From positions 62,001-126,000 of the forward strand of contig NZ_CDSE01000036.1 in the NCBI RefSeq assembly GCF_001373415.1: a stretch of DNA of 64,000 bases, written 5' to 3'. The notes under the pieces are model-generated. The model searched no databases. It was given only the letters and a program-made list of their open reading frames with translations, and was not told the origin of the DNA. Shown piece after piece: positions 28,437-36,446 of the stretch. The position numbers and the translations under genes are program-made. This DNA comes from Paenibacillus dakarensis (GTDB taxonomy: Bacteria; Bacillota; Bacilli; Paenibacillales; Paenibacillaceae). The first letter of the stretch is position 1. The number at the start of each line of letters is the position of its first letter.

Positions 28437-28462
28437 AAGGGCCCCCTAGGGGCCCCCTTCCA
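28437..28462 (-). terminator. GC-rich hairpin after the solute-binding gene
   Basis: GGGCCCC (28439-28445) pairs with GGGGCCC (28449-28455), followed on the minus strand by TTTTATGCATTTTTT. It separates the importer genes from the two-component genes. Confidence 0.7.
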
Positions 28463-28471
28463 GAATACAAA

Positions 28472-30157
28472 TTATTTACCAGCAGTAATTGCCTTATTCT
28501 CAGCCCATTTTTTGGAGTAATAGTCTAGCGTCTTTTGGAATCCAGCCGCCATTGTATCATCATAAGCTTTATCGAGAAGTGCAAGCGCTTCCTCATCAGA
28601 CTTAGCATACAAGGTTTGTGCACGTACTTTCAACCAAATATCTTTGGCACGCTGACGAGCAATACCCTCTTCCGTGTCTGGGAGCGGAGACAAATTCAGG
28701 AATTCAGTAGCGTTTCCTTGAGTCTTCCAAGTAATTTGATACTGCCAGTAGGTTGCCCAGTTCCGTTCTGCATCACTTAAGGTTGATTCAATCTTACCCT
28801 TTACATTATTAATGTAATCCGTATTACCTACCCATTGCAGCGGATCTGTGAATGCCTGGAATTCTGCAAGCTTATCTTTTTCTTTTGCATAATTCTCGGT
28901 GAATTTAGGTGTTTCTCCATCTTCCTCAAAACCATCCCAGAACTCCCCTGGGGCTCCAAAATACTGAAGTGCCATACCCTCAGGACCAGTCCACCAGTCA
29001 AGGAATTCAAACACTGCTTCTGGATCTTTCGCTGCAGTTGTAATTAAAGCAACGTTCCAGCCATCTGTAGTGTAAGTTCCCGGATAAATTTTATTCTTAT
29101 CCAGTCCTTCCTTATGAATCGGCCAGATCATAAAGTATCCGGCTTCAGGATCTTTCTTTCTTAATTCTGCATCAGCCTTACTAGCATATAAAGTAGGATT
29201 CGATGTTGCATATACCGCTACACGCCCGTTCATCAGCTTCTCATCGACCTGATCACGTGTTTGAGTCATCGCATCCTGAGTCATCAATCCTTCACGGAAC
29301 AGTTTCGCAGCATACACTACAGACTCGCGGAACGGTTCATCCTTATAGATCGACTTCATTTGATCGCCATCAGGAACGGCGTAATATCTGGTGTAGGCAA
29401 GATTATCTTCCTTAAATGCGGAGTAAATTTGTTCAAGACCATTTCCTTCAGCAGCCAGGTCAGTCTCAAACGGAATTACGTCCGGGTATTTCTCCTTGAC
29501 CATTTTCAAATAAGCATACAAATCATCAGTAGTTTCAAGTTTAGGTTTACCTAGTTCGTTATAGATCTTTGTGTTAACTACCCAGCCTGCGTTCCCGTTC
29601 GCACCACTTGTGTACCAGTTCGGGAATTGATACAGCTTGCCGTCCGAGGATTTCAGGAAATTCTTTGCTTCCTCAGGGAGCCATTTTTTCAGGTTCGGGT
29701 ATTTTTCAATATATTCATCAATCGGTACGAGCAAACCAGCTTCACGCAGACGTTCTACATCCGGACCCTTGTCACCCCAAATAACGTCAGGGAGATCACC
29801 AGAAGCAATCATCGTATTCAGTTTTTGCGCTGCGCTACCACCATTAGGTATGTTAGTAACAGTCACCTTCTTGTTGTCCTGTACCCACTTCGTCATTTCA
29901 TCGTCGCCCCATTTAGGCATTACATACCAGTCGTAATTCCCGTAGAGTTTAATCTCCAGAGGCTCCTTGCCAAGTTTGTACGTCTGAGGTCCTTCTTCTT
30001 CTTTCGGTGGAGTTGTGTTCTCCTTCGGAGTCTCCGTATTTGACTTTGGAGGCTCTGGCTCTGGAGCTGCAGTATTGCTTTTGCCGCACCCTGCGATCAT
30101 AGCAATAACCATTAGCATCGACAGGACAGTTACGAGCAGCTTTCTTCTCTGTTTCAT
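28472..30157 (-). CDS. Sugar ABC importer solute-binding lipoprotein (LplA-type)
   Basis: 561 residues. Signal peptide with lipobox IAGC, followed by an acidic Pro-rich linker (about 30-57). The mature protein is a family 1 extracellular solute-binding domain of the long Paenibacillus/Bacillus LplA type: KKVTVTNIPNGGSAAQKLNTMIASGDLPDVIWGD (about 95-130), a GANGNAGWVVNTKIYNELG region, and DPEAVFEFLDWWTGPEGM near 390. It should bind an oligosaccharide or related polymer fragment outside the cell. The exact sugar is not deducible. Confidence 0.88.
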   Translation of the reverse strand: MKQRRKLLVTVLSMLMVIAMIAGCGKSNTAAPEPEPPKSNTETPKENTTPPKEEEGPQTYKLGKEPLEIKLYGNYDWYVMPKWGDDEMTKWVQDNKKVTVTNIPNGGSAAQKLNTMIASGDLPDVIWGDKGPDVERLREAGLLVPIDEYIEKYPNLKKWLPEEAKNFLKSSDGKLYQFPNWYTSGANGNAGWVVNTKIYNELGKPKLETTDDLYAYLKMVKEKYPDVIPFETDLAAEGNGLEQIYSAFKEDNLAYTRYYAVPDGDQMKSIYKDEPFRESVVYAAKLFREGLMTQDAMTQTRDQVDEKLMNGRVAVYATSNPTLYASKADAELRKKDPEAGYFMIWPIHKEGLDKNKIYPGTYTTDGWNVALITTAAKDPEAVFEFLDWWTGPEGMALQYFGAPGEFWDGFEEDGETPKFTENYAKEKDKLAEFQAFTDPLQWVGNTDYINNVKGKIESTLSDAERNWATYWQYQITWKTQGNATEFLNLSPLPDTEEGIARQRAKDIWLKVRAQTLYAKSDEEALALLDKAYDDTMAAGFQKTLDYYSKKWAENKAITAGK

Positions 30158-30261
30158 ACGCTGTTTTTTCCCCTTTCAAATCCTTGATTTTGTTTATGGT
30201 TAAAGCAAATGCTCTAAACCCAGACTTAAGTAAATCTTTTCAGACTCTTATTCATAGATTG

Positions 30262-31155
30262 CTACTCTTTCAAAGAACCTACCAGTACGCCCTTCACGAA
30301 ATACTTCTGCACGAATGGATAAACGCATATTATCGGAAGGGTGGCCACCATCATTGTAGCCATGGATAGCGATTTACTCGTTACAGTCTTGGCTCTTTGC
30401 ATAGCGGCAAGTGCGGCGGAATTCATTTCCGAAGCCGTTTCACTAACGATATTAGATAACAGGAGTTGTCTGAGTATCGTTTGAATTGGATACTTCGACT
30501 CATCCGAGATATAAATTCCGGCTAAGAACCACTCATTCCAGTGTGCAACTGCAGTAAACAGGGACAATGTTGCAATTACCGGACCCGACAGAGGAAATAC
30601 GATGCGGAATAATGTCCCCCAGTTCCCACAGCCATCAATCTTCGCAGATTCTTCAAGTCCAGCCGGTAATCCGCTAAAGAAGGTTCGGAAAATGATCATG
30701 TTCCAGACCCCAACCATTCCTGGAATGATGAATACCCAGAAGGAGTTCATCAGGCCAAGATTACGGATCAACATAAATGAAGGAATAAGCCCTCCGCCAA
30801 AATACATCGTGATGATACACATAACCATATAGTATTTACGGCCCATGAGCTCCCGCTTGGACATGCCGTAAGCGAATATTGCTGTGGAAAGAATGGAGGT
30901 AACTGTACCAACCACCGTACGAAGTACAGAAATTGTAAAGCCACTCATCATCCGTTTGTCTTTAAAGACGATTTCATAGTTTTCCAAAGTGAATGATCTT
31001 GGCCAAAGCGTAACCCCACCCTTGGATGTATCCAACCCCTGGTTAAACGAAACTGCAAGGGCATTCAGGAAAGGATATAAAGTAGTTATAGATAATACGA
31101 TTAAAAATGCATATATAAATGTGACCATAATGCGATCCCCAAGGCTATCTTTCAT
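30262..31155 (-). CDS. Sugar ABC importer permease, LplC/YtcP type
   Basis: 297 residues from ATG 31155, nine bases after GGAGG; a TTG at 31161 is too close to it. Six membrane helices. The ATPase-docking loop reads EESAKIDGCGNWGTLFRIVFPLSGPVIATLSLF (about 185-217). Pairs with the permease encoded 30 bp upstream. No ATPase gene is present, which is usual for these importers because they share an MsmX-like ATPase. Confidence 0.9.
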   Translation of the reverse strand: MKDSLGDRIMVTFIYAFLIVLSITTLYPFLNALAVSFNQGLDTSKGGVTLWPRSFTLENYEIVFKDKRMMSGFTISVLRTVVGTVTSILSTAIFAYGMSKRELMGRKYYMVMCIITMYFGGGLIPSFMLIRNLGLMNSFWVFIIPGMVGVWNMIIFRTFFSGLPAGLEESAKIDGCGNWGTLFRIVFPLSGPVIATLSLFTAVAHWNEWFLAGIYISDESKYPIQTILRQLLLSNIVSETASEMNSAALAAMQRAKTVTSKSLSMATMMVATLPIICVYPFVQKYFVKGVLVGSLKE

Positions 31156-31185
31156 GTCCAAATTCCTCCTCTGATACTGTGCCTT

Positions 31186-32148
31186 TTACCATAGACTGTT
31201 GCCGCTTCTTCTCGCAACAAGGTTCGCAATTGTAAGCAGGATGACACTAATCACAGACTTAAATACTCCAACAGCAGTTGCATAAGAATATCGGTAATTA
31301 TTTATTCCGACTCGAACGACATATGTATCAAGCACATCGGATACATCTCGCAGCGCCGGATTTGCAGCCAGGATCAAAATATCTTCAAAACCTGCACTAA
31401 GCAAGTTACCGATATTCAGAATCATAAAGATTGAAACAACTGGCATGATTGATGGTATCGTAATCAGGAAGATCTGCTTGAAGCGGCTAGATCCGTCGAT
31501 CGACGCTGCCTCATAAGTATGAGGATCTACTCCTGCAATTGCAGCCAGATATACAATGGAGCTGAAGCCAATTTCTTTCCATACATTTGTCGTTACGAGA
31601 ATTCCCCAGAAATATTCAGGCAGCGACAGGAAGTTTATCGGTTTATCAATTAAGTTCAGTTTCTCCAGCAGCATATTAACGCTACCATTATCCACCGCCA
31701 GCATGGAGGTAACCAAGCCTCCAAGGATAACCCAGGACATAAAGTGCGGTAAATAGGTGATCGTCTGTACGATACGCTTGAACCTCATCCTTCTAACTTC
31801 ATTCAATATCAATGCCAGAAAGATCGGTGCTGGAAAACCAATACAGAATTTCAGCAAGCTGATCACGATTGTATTGCGCATAACTAATCCAAATTCAGGG
31901 GAATTAAAGAAATAATTAAAATGCTTCAATCCAACCCAAGGGCTGCTCGAGAAACTGTGTCCGATCTTGTAATCCTGAAAAGCAATCAAAATTCCATACA
32001 TCGGTATGTAGCTGAAAATGAAAATCAAGATTAAAGCGGGTATTACCATAAGCTGTAAATCAATTTGCCTGAAAAAACGGACAAATCCATTCTGAAACTT
32101 TCCTTTTGGCTGAGGCTCGATTGCTTTATCTACGGAAAGTTGTGACAT
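31186..32148 (-). CDS. Sugar ABC importer permease, LplB/YteP type
   Basis: 320 residues with six membrane helices and the docking loop YEAASIDGSSRFKQIFLITIPSIMPV (about 213-238). GGAGG precedes the ATG. First gene of the importer set, followed by the LplC-type permease and binding protein. The N-terminal 30 residues are polar, typical of the LplB branch. Confidence 0.9.
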   Translation of the reverse strand: MSQLSVDKAIEPQPKGKFQNGFVRFFRQIDLQLMVIPALILIFIFSYIPMYGILIAFQDYKIGHSFSSSPWVGLKHFNYFFNSPEFGLVMRNTIVISLLKFCIGFPAPIFLALILNEVRRMRFKRIVQTITYLPHFMSWVILGGLVTSMLAVDNGSVNMLLEKLNLIDKPINFLSLPEYFWGILVTTNVWKEIGFSSIVYLAAIAGVDPHTYEAASIDGSSRFKQIFLITIPSIMPVVSIFMILNIGNLLSAGFEDILILAANPALRDVSDVLDTYVVRVGINNYRYSYATAVGVFKSVISVILLTIANLVARRSGNSLW

Positions 32149-32274
32149 TTTTAGTTCCTCCCTACTATCATTCTCCGTCTATGTATCATTCTAAAGGACC
32201 ATGAAATCGTTTACTACTTGATCAATCAACGAAATGTGATACTTTTCAACAACAATTAAGGATTGATTGAACAC

Positions 32275-32327
32275 GAAAAAAGCTTTCCCATAGGCAGAAT
32301 CATTTTCTACTTTATGAGGAAGCTCTG
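32275..32327 (-). terminator. Hairpin, copy B of a repeated terminator
   Basis: On the minus strand AGAGCTTCCTCAT...ATGGGAAAGCTTTTTT is almost the same as the hairpin at 24871-24922. It acts as a second terminator after the hydantoinase-like gene. Confidence 0.65.
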
Positions 32328-32336
32328 ATTGCAACA

Positions 32337-32378
32337 TAAAAACCTCCCATAAGCTCGAATGAACTCATGAGAGGCTTA
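32337..32378 (-). terminator. Terminator of the pucR-linked operon
   Basis: On the minus strand CCTCTCATGAG pairs (with G-T wobbles) with CTTATGGGAGG and is followed by TTTTT. It lies 37 bp beyond the stop codon at 32415. Confidence 0.7.
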
Positions 32379-32414
32379 AAGAGGCTTATCAAACCTTTTA
32401 TTACTGAAGTGCTT

Positions 32415-33965
32415 CTAACTCATCTCACCTACAACCTTGACTCTTAATCTTGTCGCATTTTCCGGATGATAGGCAAGCGGAGTCTCTTCAACTTCAACCA
32501 ATTTAACCGTATCCGGATTGGCCCCTGCCATTACCGCTTGTTTTACCGCTTTGTCTTCAGCATCCTTAAGCGAATCTTCTCGCGGTTCACGGGAATAAAT
32601 ATAAATCTGTTCGTACTGTCCGCTAATTTGAGAGATCGAGGCTCCGATGGCATTCGCAACCCCCCCGTTCTCTACTTTCACGATATCAGCTACACCAGGA
32701 ATCTGATCCGGTATAATTACGCTGCCTCCGCCTACGAGCACAATCTGTACATCCTCGGAAGAAGTCTTCATCTTGTCAATCGCATTGGCGAGGAATGAAG
32801 AAATGACGGATTGAACCTCTTTCGCAAAGGATTCATCAATATGGCTGACCAGGCTCTTATCTCCCACATCAGCTAATCCGAGACGCACCGCAATGTCTGT
32901 TGTCGTCAGTGTACTTCCTCCGAAGACGAGTGCTTCTTCTGCGATCTTATAACCTACGCTATCTGGCCCGACCGTAATCTTGCCGTTGTCTACACGAACA
33001 ATGCTTCCTCCGCCAAGTCCTACAGAGATAATATCCGGCATTCTGAAGTTTGTACGAATATCCCCCACCTCTACCGCTACAGAGGACTCCCTTGGAAAAC
33101 CATCCTGCAAAACACCGATATCGGATGTCGTACCGCCAACGTCGATGACCATCGTATCTTTAATGTTCGCCAAATAGGAAGCTCCCCGAATGCTGTTCGT
33201 TGGTCCGCAAGCAATCGTAAGAATCGGGAACTGCTTCGCATATTCAATCGACATGAGGGTACCGTCATTCTGACACAAGTAAACCTCTGCGTCTTGAATT
33301 CCTTCAGCCTCCAACGCATGGGTAAAGCCCGTTGCAGTCGTCTCTATAACTTGGCATAAAGCAGCATTCAGAATCGTTGCATTCTCACGTTCAATCAGGC
33401 CAACCGATCCAATCAGGGACGAACAGGAAACCGGATAGTCTTCGCCGTATGCCTCCCAGATGAAGTCACGTACCCTGAGCTCCTGATCATTTTTGATAGA
33501 GGAAAATACACCAATGATCGCGATTGATTCTACTTTGTCCTGCCATTTGGCCAGCAGATCTTTAATCTCCTGCTCATCAATCTCACCGAGCAATTGACCA
33601 TCATATTCATATCCGCCATGAACCAGAGCATAGTTACCTGATAATTTGTCCACCATGTCTTTTGGCCAAGCCGTATATGGCGGGACAGACGCGGTAGCTG
33701 GATATCCCAAGCGGATCACACCAACCGTAGCTAATTTCTTACGTTCCACAATCGCATTGGTGCACTGGGTTGTGCCGAGCATGGCATGCGTGATTTTCGT
33801 CTTATCGATATCCGCTTCCTTAAGTACTCTTCGCAGGGACGCCTCGATTCCTGTCTTGATATCCAGTGTCGTTGGGGATTTTACGCTGTGGATTAACCGG
33901 TTATGTTCGTCCAAAATAATAGCATCTGTATTCGTGCCGCCTACATCGATTCCGATTCTAAACAT
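32415..33965 (-). CDS. Hydantoinase/oxoprolinase family protein (HyuA-like)
   Basis: 516 residues, an ASKHA-fold enzyme. The N-terminal phosphate loop IGIDVGGTNTDAIIL (4-18) and a second loop DTMVIDVGGTTSDIGVL (about 272-288) mark ATP binding. LGTTQCTNAIVERKKLATVGVI is the family stretch after the N domain. It is shorter than full HyuA/5-oxoprolinase (about 680) and no HyuB partner is encoded. The family opens ring amides such as hydantoins or 5-oxoproline with ATP. It overlaps the DUF917 gene by 8 bp, so the two are coupled and may act together. Confidence 0.85.
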   Translation of the reverse strand: MFRIGIDVGGTNTDAIILDEHNRLIHSVKSPTTLDIKTGIEASLRRVLKEADIDKTKITHAMLGTTQCTNAIVERKKLATVGVIRLGYPATASVPPYTAWPKDMVDKLSGNYALVHGGYEYDGQLLGEIDEQEIKDLLAKWQDKVESIAIIGVFSSIKNDQELRVRDFIWEAYGEDYPVSCSSLIGSVGLIERENATILNAALCQVIETTATGFTHALEAEGIQDAEVYLCQNDGTLMSIEYAKQFPILTIACGPTNSIRGASYLANIKDTMVIDVGGTTSDIGVLQDGFPRESSVAVEVGDIRTNFRMPDIISVGLGGGSIVRVDNGKITVGPDSVGYKIAEEALVFGGSTLTTTDIAVRLGLADVGDKSLVSHIDESFAKEVQSVISSFLANAIDKMKTSSEDVQIVLVGGGSVIIPDQIPGVADIVKVENGGVANAIGASISQISGQYEQIYIYSREPREDSLKDAEDKAVKQAVMAGANPDTVKLVEVEETPLAYHPENATRLRVKVVGEMS

Positions 33966-35061
33966 GCTTAGCCACCGCCTTACTTACCAATTCCTCAATT
34001 GGAACATAGTCGTAATCATATCCAAAGTATCTCGGACCTACCGTTTCGATCCCTTTTTCCGTTCTCCATTTGGAATGTGCCGGCAGCCCGATAACGCGTA
34101 TACGTTTACCGTATTTCAGACTCTCCGTCGTTACAGGAAGCAAGGTGTCATAATCGACCAGACAGATGAGATCCGGTGTCATGGCTGTAACCTGTCCATT
34201 CTTCTCGGCAATCAGGTTCTCATTCTGGAATCGAACCTTCATCTGCTCATCTTTATATACTTCAATGCCTTCCAGGTTCATTTTTCCGAGGTTAAAGCCA
34301 CCCTTGGTCTCCCGAATCACATCGTTTATTTTTCCTTGGAACAGCTCGTAGCCGGATGTCAGATTTAGAAGCTCTTCCAGCTTGTCCTTGGCATCTCTAT
34401 TCTTTGAGGTAATGATCTCCCCGATTCTCTCTGATAAAGTCACAATGTTATGGACGCCGCTTTTCTTAATTTGAGCCCCTGTTGTTGAATACAGGCTTAC
34501 CAGTGCACTGGCTCCCATCTCTACTGTAGCTGTACGAGCTAACCGTTCGGTCCATTTATTGTCGATCGTCTCGAAAATACCCATATTCCCTTTCTCATCC
34601 GTAATCGCCATCGGCGCAGCCGAAATGCCATCCAGGTTAAACGTCACCATCTGCAGCTCCGGGAACGCTCTTCCCATGCCATCACAATCGATAAGCGGCA
34701 AATTCAGCTGTGCTGCTACAACAATCGGGATCATGGAATTGACACCGCCCGCTTCCATTGGAAACGTGCCTGTGATCTGTTCTCTGCCCAAATACTTGGC
34801 CAGCTTCTGAAACACCTTAACAAATTCGTCGCCTTTCGGAAATTTCTCCACTAATACAGACGGCGCGCCCATCATCGCAGCTGGAATGAAAAAGTCTTCA
34901 TCTTCGATTTCATCCACAGAGTAAAGTTTTACAGGTCCATATTTTTCTATGGCTGAGAGGGCCATCAGTTTACCGATGTAAGGATCTCCTCCTCCACCTG
35001 TTCCCAAAAATGCGGCACCTACAGCAATATGTTCAATCGCTTGCTTATCGATATATCTCAT
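33958..35061 (-). CDS. DUF917 protein (S-methyl-thiohydantoin desulfurase family)
   Basis: 367 residues. Motifs of the family: AVGAAFLGTGGGGDPYIGKLMA (about 14-35), MMGAPSVLVEKFP, FPMEAGGVNSMIPIVVAAQLNLPLIDCDGMGRAFPELQM (about 102-140), and a C-terminal domain with ICLVDYDTLLPVT. I know PF06032 as DUF917, later renamed for a thiohydantoin desulfurase; whether this member does that reaction is not shown. It overlaps both the permease gene (4 bp) and the HyuA-like gene (8 bp). A role in ring-compound catabolism is the likely reading. Confidence 0.82.
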   Translation of the reverse strand: MRYIDKQAIEHIAVGAAFLGTGGGGDPYIGKLMALSAIEKYGPVKLYSVDEIEDEDFFIPAAMMGAPSVLVEKFPKGDEFVKVFQKLAKYLGREQITGTFPMEAGGVNSMIPIVVAAQLNLPLIDCDGMGRAFPELQMVTFNLDGISAAPMAITDEKGNMGIFETIDNKWTERLARTATVEMGASALVSLYSTTGAQIKKSGVHNIVTLSERIGEIITSKNRDAKDKLEELLNLTSGYELFQGKINDVIRETKGGFNLGKMNLEGIEVYKDEQMKVRFQNENLIAEKNGQVTAMTPDLICLVDYDTLLPVTTESLKYGKRIRVIGLPAHSKWRTEKGIETVGPRYFGYDYDYVPIEELVSKAVAKHV

Positions 35062-36323
35062 TGATTTCCCTCCATTAGGACTGACTTAGAAGCCGTGATT
35101 CGGTAGCAGACGATATAAATAACAAATGAAATGATGATACCGAGCAGCGGCTGATTCGATACTTGAGGCAAGCTCGGGAAGAAAGACAGAACTACAGGCA
35201 TACAAGCAATAATCGAACCAATCAGCCAAGAAATTACGCCCAGACGATTAACGCCCTCTGTTTCCTTCCAGCTGTTCTTATCGCCTTTGTTCATAACCCA
35301 ATACGACGCAATCATAACTCCCGCTACCGGCGGAACCATGGCCGACAAGACCGACATGACAGGCGTGAAGTAATTTAAAATCCCAATCACCGCAAGCACC
35401 GTTCCAATAAGTCCAGCAGCTCCTACGGCCCATTTCTCTTTATCTTTAGAAATATGAAGTACATTGGTGAGTGCAAATCCACCCGATATGGCGTTAACCA
35501 TATTGGTCTTCCATGCAGCCAGGATCAATACCGTACCTCCGATAAAAGGTGTTGTGATATTAACAAAGACAGCCGCAACATCACTCGTCCGGTAAGCGAT
35601 CGATAGAACTGCACCCACACTAATCATCAATACGCCAGAAGGTACAATGCCGATTAACGCTGCTTTCAATACATCAGAACGCTTTCTCGAAAACTGCGAA
35701 TAGTCGCCTGCTATAACGGCCCCCAAGGCAAAAGATCCAATCGTTACAGCTAATCCGTCCATGAATTTCATTTGCTTCTCAGGCTGGTAGCTCCAGATAT
35801 TCTGAAAAGAATCCATCGTGAATGCTTGGATCAAGCCATATACGCATATCACAACCAGCAGAGGCACTGCGATATAGCTCAGTACACGCAGAACTTTGAT
35901 ACCATACATTGCTGAAATGACCATGACCAACCCGCTAATTAATGAAGCAAGAGGAACCGGGATATTCATTCCATACTCCGCCAACAGACTTGCCAGTGCC
36001 GCCCCGCATACGTTTGCCTGAATCCCGAACCAACCGAGGCAGGCAATGGCGAGAATAATGGATAGAATCGTACGCGAACCCTTTTTGCCAAATACCTGGG
36101 CTGCGACTTGAACGGTGGATTTGCCCAGATCCGTACTCTGGATCCCCTGCAGAATCATTAGAGCGACGATAATGGCATATCCCAAAAAAGCAATCCATAA
36201 TGTCTTGGATAAGCTCATACCGGAAATGAGTGTATTCCCAACCAGGAGGCCTGGAATGCTGATGACTGCACCGGCCCACACTACCCCAAGAGTGAACCAG
36301 GACTGATGTCCGTCCTTTCTCAT
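35058..36323 (-). CDS. NCS1-family permease (cytosine/hydantoin-type)
   Basis: 421 residues from ATG 36323, which has GAGGAGG seven to eight bases upstream; a longer reading to 36431 passes through the terminator at 36406-36442 and is rejected. About twelve membrane helices. Typical NCS1/CodB features are SWFTLGVVWAGAVISIPGLLVGNTLISG near the start and WFGIQANVCGAALASL around residue 100. NCS1 members carry cytosine, allantoin, uracil or hydantoins (Mhp1). The downstream DUF917/HyuA-like genes favour a hydantoin or related ring compound. Confidence 0.87.
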   Translation of the reverse strand: MRKDGHQSWFTLGVVWAGAVISIPGLLVGNTLISGMSLSKTLWIAFLGYAIIVALMILQGIQSTDLGKSTVQVAAQVFGKKGSRTILSIILAIACLGWFGIQANVCGAALASLLAEYGMNIPVPLASLISGLVMVISAMYGIKVLRVLSYIAVPLLVVICVYGLIQAFTMDSFQNIWSYQPEKQMKFMDGLAVTIGSFALGAVIAGDYSQFSRKRSDVLKAALIGIVPSGVLMISVGAVLSIAYRTSDVAAVFVNITTPFIGGTVLILAAWKTNMVNAISGGFALTNVLHISKDKEKWAVGAAGLIGTVLAVIGILNYFTPVMSVLSAMVPPVAGVMIASYWVMNKGDKNSWKETEGVNRLGVISWLIGSIIACMPVVLSFFPSLPQVSNQPLLGIIISFVIYIVCYRITASKSVLMEGNQ

Positions 36324-36356
36324 GCATTTCTCCTCCTCGAAAAGTAAATTTTTCTT

Positions 36357-36390
36357 ATTATAGAAGGAGATACGGGGCTGCGTCTTTTTC
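36357..36390 (-). promoter_or_regulatory. Promoter of the permease operon, good -10, poor -35
   Basis: TATAAT on the minus strand (36357-36362) lies 34 bp upstream of the permease ATG. At 17 bases further up the -35 position reads AGACGC, far from consensus. Such promoters usually need an activator; PucR is the obvious candidate. Confidence 0.5.
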
Positions 36391-36405
36391 TTAAACCCAA
36401 AAAAA

Positions 36406-36442
36406 ATCCGTAATTTTTGTCTTTTGGACAAAAGTTACGGAT
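36406..36442 (-). terminator. Terminator of pucR
   Basis: ATCCGTAA plus CTTTTGTC-type arms of 16 bases (36406-36421 and 36427-36442) pair around five bases and are followed on the minus strand by eight T. It separates pucR from the permease operon. Confidence 0.88.
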
Positions 36443-36446
36443 CATG

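Noticed and set aside
33646-34368. A 240-codon plus-strand frame over the HyuA-like and DUF917 genes
   Set aside because: Antisense to two recognised coupled genes, with no ribosome site.
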